Assembly: GCA_964596685.1 (NCBI GenBank)
Contig: CAZQVA010000002.1
Location: 55,574 to 119,573 of the forward strand
From: CAZQVA01 sp964596685
GTDB lineage: Bacteria > Chlamydiota > Chlamydiia > Chlamydiales > VFKH01
Reading direction: 5' to 3'
DNA: 64,000 nucleotides
Shown: positions 61,403 to 64,000 of the stretch, piece by piece
Position numbering within the stretch: position 1 is the stretch's first letter
Layout of the letters: the number at the start of each line of letters is the position of its first letter
Notes under the pieces: model-generated
What the model was told of the DNA's origin: nothing
What the model saw: only the letters and a program-made list of their open reading frames with translations
The model's database searches: none
Translations under genes and position numbers: made by a program

Positions 61403-63792
61403 AGTTGCTCTCCCTGTGCAAGTTGTGTCAATTTTTCAGCTAATGGCAGGTGCGCTGCTTGGACTTCGTCATAAGAGAGTGTTTTATTCTCATGGCGATA
61501 GACGCATCTGATAGTCAAATTTTTTACGTTCTCCCCCAGTTTTTCTGAGCTGAAGAGCGCCGATATGTTATATTCGGCAAGAGTACTTGCTTTATATTTT
61601 TTAATCCACTGTAGGACTTTTTCCGCAGGACATGCGCAAGGAAGGGTTAATGTAATGTCTCTTCCTGAGCCTGGATATTGTGGAAGTGGTTCCATTGCAA
61701 CGGTTGCACGTTGCGCCTTCAATAAAGCTTCTAAATTAATTTGCGCGAAGAATAAAGGTTTGTCAACATCAATAGTATGTGAAATTTTTGGATGTACTTT
61801 TCCAAATACTCCGATCACCTGTTGTTTGATGCATAGTTGCATTTGCTGGCCAGGGTGAAGGAAAGCGACAGGAGCGTGGTGGCTTAAACTGACAGTGCAG
61901 TTCAGCTGTTCAATGAGACGTTCCATGAGCGCTTTTAGATCAAAGAAATCAAAAGGAACCGCAGGGTGATTCCATTCACCTAGATGGCGATCTCCCATAA
62001 GAATCACACCTAAGGCGGAATGTTCTCTGGCTTTACCAGCTTCATTTTGATAAATATGACCTATTTCAAAGCCTGCCAAGCGATCATTTTGCTGGCGGAT
62101 ATTATGTTTTGCAGCTTGTAACAGGCCAAAGAAGAGAGAAGGGCGTAAAATAGAATGCTCTTCAACGTTGGCATTTTTAAGATGAATAGGCTCAAGAGGT
62201 GTATTTGTCCCTTTGAGCCAGGAAAGTTCATAAGGGCCAATTAAGTCGCAGCAAAGGAGTTCCTGTAAATTCATGCGCAGCATCTGTTGGCGCACGAGTT
62301 TTTCAAAAACGCTTAAAGGATCATGGGGCAGTGGAGATCCGTGATATAGAGGGAGAGGGCGCTGAATTTTGTCATAGCCCCATAAACGAGCGACTTCTTC
62401 TACAATATCAATTTCACTATTTAAATCTGTACGCCATGTGGGCACGCGTACATGGAACAAGGAGTCCGATTCAAAAGTCACCTGGCATTGCAGGCGAGCA
62501 AGTAGTTCTTCTACCTCGCTGTAGGAGAAATTGCCGCCGATAAGGGTGCGAATGCGTTCGATGCGACAGGCGATCGTCTTCGCCTGGAAAGAGCGTCCGT
62601 GAAGATCTAGGATACCAGGGACAACTTTTGCACCGCACACCTCTTGTAAAAGCATAGAAGCGCGCTGCAAAGCTTTGATGACAGCACCTGGATCGCTATT
62701 TCTTTCAAAGCGCTTAGATGCCTCACTACTGATACCAATTTCTTTGCTGCTTTTGCGGATAGTTTCTGCTAAAAAGTAGGCCGACTCTAAGAGTACGCGA
62801 TGAGTATGCAGACCTACTTCGCTCTTTTTTCCTCCCATGACACCTGCAATAGCTAGAGGACCACAGTCGTCACAGATCACCAGGTTATGCGCCTTTAAAA
62901 GGCGTTCTTTGTCATCGAGGGTTGTAAAGGGTGTGCCTTCATCTGCCATAGTGACGCGCAGGGTGCCTTGAATCTTATCTGCGTCGAAGGCGTGAAGAGG
63001 TTGTCCTAGTTCAAGCATGACATAATTTGTAATATCCACTACGTTATTGACTGAACGCATCCCAGAGCGTTCAATGCGCTCTTTTAACCATTGAGGTGAG
63101 GGACCTGTGCGAACACCTTCTAATAGACGACACGCATAACGTGGGGAAGAGGGGTGGATTTCTACATTGACGAGCTTTTCAATTGAGCTTGTGCCGTTTT
63201 CTTCAACCAAGAGAGGATGGGTTTTCAGTGGCAGATTAAGGAAGGCAGCAAGCTCTCTTGCAACGCCTAATACGCTATTGGCATGATTGATGTTACATGT
63301 CAGGCTGATATGAAAGATAGTATCGCCATAGTAGTTTTTCAGATCACTGCCGAGCGCCCATTCCTGTGGCAATTCGACAATACCTGCATCTTCTTGGCTA
63401 ATCCCCAGCTCTTTTTCAGAGCAAAGCATCCCATAAGATTCGACACCGCGCAACTTGCTTTTTTTAATTTTGAAAGCAGCTCCCTGCTCATCATAAAGGG
63501 TGCCACCTACGCGGACCATGGCTACATGGATGCCAGCGCGACAGTTAGGGGCCCCACAAACGATTTGTACGCGCTCTTGCCCATCATCAACCGTTGCAAT
63601 GCGTAAACGCTCTGCATCGGGATGTTGCTCGGTGTGGAGAACTTTAGCGACAATAACTTGGTCGAATTTGGGGCCGATCGATTCAAGTTTATCAACTTCT
63701 AATCCAGCCAGTGTAAGGGTATTAGCAATTGTCTCTGCAGAGACATTGTCTAAAGGTAGAAATTCTTTGAGCCAGGAGAGTGGTAATTGCAT
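61399..63792 (-). CDS. pheT: Phenylalanyl-tRNA synthetase beta subunit
   Basis: The 797-residue protein begins MQLPLSWLKEFLPLD and has the EMAP/tRNA-binding domain (VVCGAPNCRAG-like at IVCGAPNCRAGIHVAMV), the B3/4 and B5 domains, and the C-terminal FDX-ACB anticodon domain (LPQYPGSGRDITLTLP). It forms an alpha2-beta2 enzyme with PheS and hosts the editing site. pheS is not in the window. Length is normal for bacterial PheT. It is the start of a two-gene unit with the YwqK gene. Confidence 0.95.
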   Translation of the reverse strand: MQLPLSWLKEFLPLDNVSAETIANTLTLAGLEVDKLESIGPKFDQVIVAKVLHTEQHPDAERLRIATVDDGQERVQIVCGAPNCRAGIHVAMVRVGGTLYDEQGAAFKIKKSKLRGVESYGMLCSEKELGISQEDAGIVELPQEWALGSDLKNYYGDTIFHISLTCNINHANSVLGVARELAAFLNLPLKTHPLLVEENGTSSIEKLVNVEIHPSSPRYACRLLEGVRTGPSPQWLKERIERSGMRSVNNVVDITNYVMLELGQPLHAFDADKIQGTLRVTMADEGTPFTTLDDKERLLKAHNLVICDDCGPLAIAGVMGGKKSEVGLHTHRVLLESAYFLAETIRKSSKEIGISSEASKRFERNSDPGAVIKALQRASMLLQEVCGAKVVPGILDLHGRSFQAKTIACRIERIRTLIGGNFSYSEVEELLARLQCQVTFESDSLFHVRVPTWRTDLNSEIDIVEEVARLWGYDKIQRPLPLYHGSPLPHDPLSVFEKLVRQQMLRMNLQELLCCDLIGPYELSWLKGTNTPLEPIHLKNANVEEHSILRPSLFFGLLQAAKHNIRQQNDRLAGFEIGHIYQNEAGKAREHSALGVILMGDRHLGEWNHPAVPFDFFDLKALMERLIEQLNCTVSLSHHAPVAFLHPGQQMQLCIKQQVIGVFGKVHPKISHTIDVDKPLFFAQINLEALLKAQRATVAMEPLPQYPGSGRDITLTLPCACPAEKVLQWIKKYKASTLAEYNISALFSSEKLGENVKNLTIRCVYRHENKTLSYDEVQAAHLPLAEKLTQLAQGEQL

Positions 63793-63850
63793 GAGAGCGT
63801 CCTTCAGTAGATTGCTGATATCATAAAGACTTTTGACAAAATGTTCCAGA

Positions 63851-63882
63851 GTATACCCATTTCACCTGAAGAATTGGTTTTG
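63851..63882. repeat. Half copy of the clpP-nhaP palindrome arm, upstream of pheT
   Basis: ATACCCATTTCACCTGAAG... to GGTTTT matches the outer arm of 55352-55385 with two base changes and without the GTT start. The window ends 118 bases later, so the second arm could lie outside. The rest of the interval to 64000 shows no gene. Confidence 0.75.
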
Positions 63883-64000
63883 AGAGGGGCCAGAAAGAAA
63901 GAGCATCTGTGTATCTTCTTTAAGAAGACGAAGAAAAAGTTGTGTTTGAATCTCCCTCACCTAAAGACGAAGGATTCCTGCTTCACAGCTCCCACTAATG

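Noticed and set aside
1..64000. CRISPR arrays, rRNA genes or a phage module
   Set aside because: No spaced direct repeats, rRNA segments or phage structural genes were seen; the only repeats are IS remnants and hairpins.

Overview
The window looks like the chromosome of a chlamydia-related bacterium (phylum Chlamydiota, most likely an environmental Parachlamydiales-type lineage). Several genes have recognisable chlamydial counterparts or chlamydial gene order: a Slc1/CT043-type type III secretion chaperone, pepA next to ssb, an rnhC gene divergent from a CT009-like HTH membrane protein, clpX-clpP, mnmA, recD2, and pheT followed by a CT474-like YwqK-repeat protein. The plastid-type glycerol-3-phosphate acyltransferase, the cysteine-rich OmcA-like lipoproteins and the eukaryote-like effector candidates (a USP deubiquitinase and two kinase-like proteins) fit the same picture. 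The genus cannot be fixed from the sequence alone.

Layout. 1-2 kb: end of a GPAT gene, a USP-type deubiquitinase, and a tRNA-Thr/tRNA-Tyr pair behind a good sigma66-like promoter. 2-7 kb: an O-antigen-ligase-like membrane protein, recX, and a minus-strand group (MFS permease, dienelactone hydrolase, GT2). 7-12.5 kb: phosphatase, mnmA, an exported HEAT-repeat protein and recD2, tightly spaced. 12.6-37.6 kb: a large surface-carbohydrate island interrupted by decayed insertion sequences (IS5-type, ISKra4-type and IS903-like remnants). 37.6-46.5 kb: housekeeping and secretion genes (pepA, ssb, mgtE, CT009-like, rnhC, an outer-membrane barrel, HAD, APH-like kinase, slc1, tRNA-Pro, rpmB). 46.6-64 kb: a PI3K/AFK-like kinase candidate, murJ, a sthA-L,D-transpeptidase-corA operon, clpX-clpP, two transporters, a second kinase-like protein, two cysteine-rich lipoproteins, a YwqK-repeat protein and pheT.

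The most interesting part is the carbohydrate island. Its core (18166-26983) is one uninterrupted plus-strand run with overlapping or near-overlapping genes: two sugar-nucleotide SDRs, a GmhA-like SIS isomerase, a fused nucleotidyltransferase-PfkB kinase whose domain order is reversed relative to HldE, a separate E1-alpha/E1-beta thiamine-diphosphate enzyme with no E2 or E3 nearby, a dehydratase-like SDR, a methyltransferase and a zinc-type alcohol dehydrogenase. This reads as a dedicated route to an unusual, possibly branched or chain-extended, nucleotide sugar. Just upstream, a UDP-glucuronate decarboxylase (UDP-xylose synthase) lies beside a GT90/CAP10-type glycosyltransferase, a pairing that suggests xylosylation. 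Downstream, a PhyH-type oxygenase sits between two paralogous methyltransferases, followed by GT2 and GT-B transferases.

Repeats of note are a 168-bp near-perfect palindrome with an internal bidirectional terminator between the divergent clpP and nhaP genes (a half copy lies at the window end near pheT), a family of TTTTGCAAAAG-centred hairpins, and a 25-bp hairpin sequence present twice. No CRISPR array or rRNA was seen.
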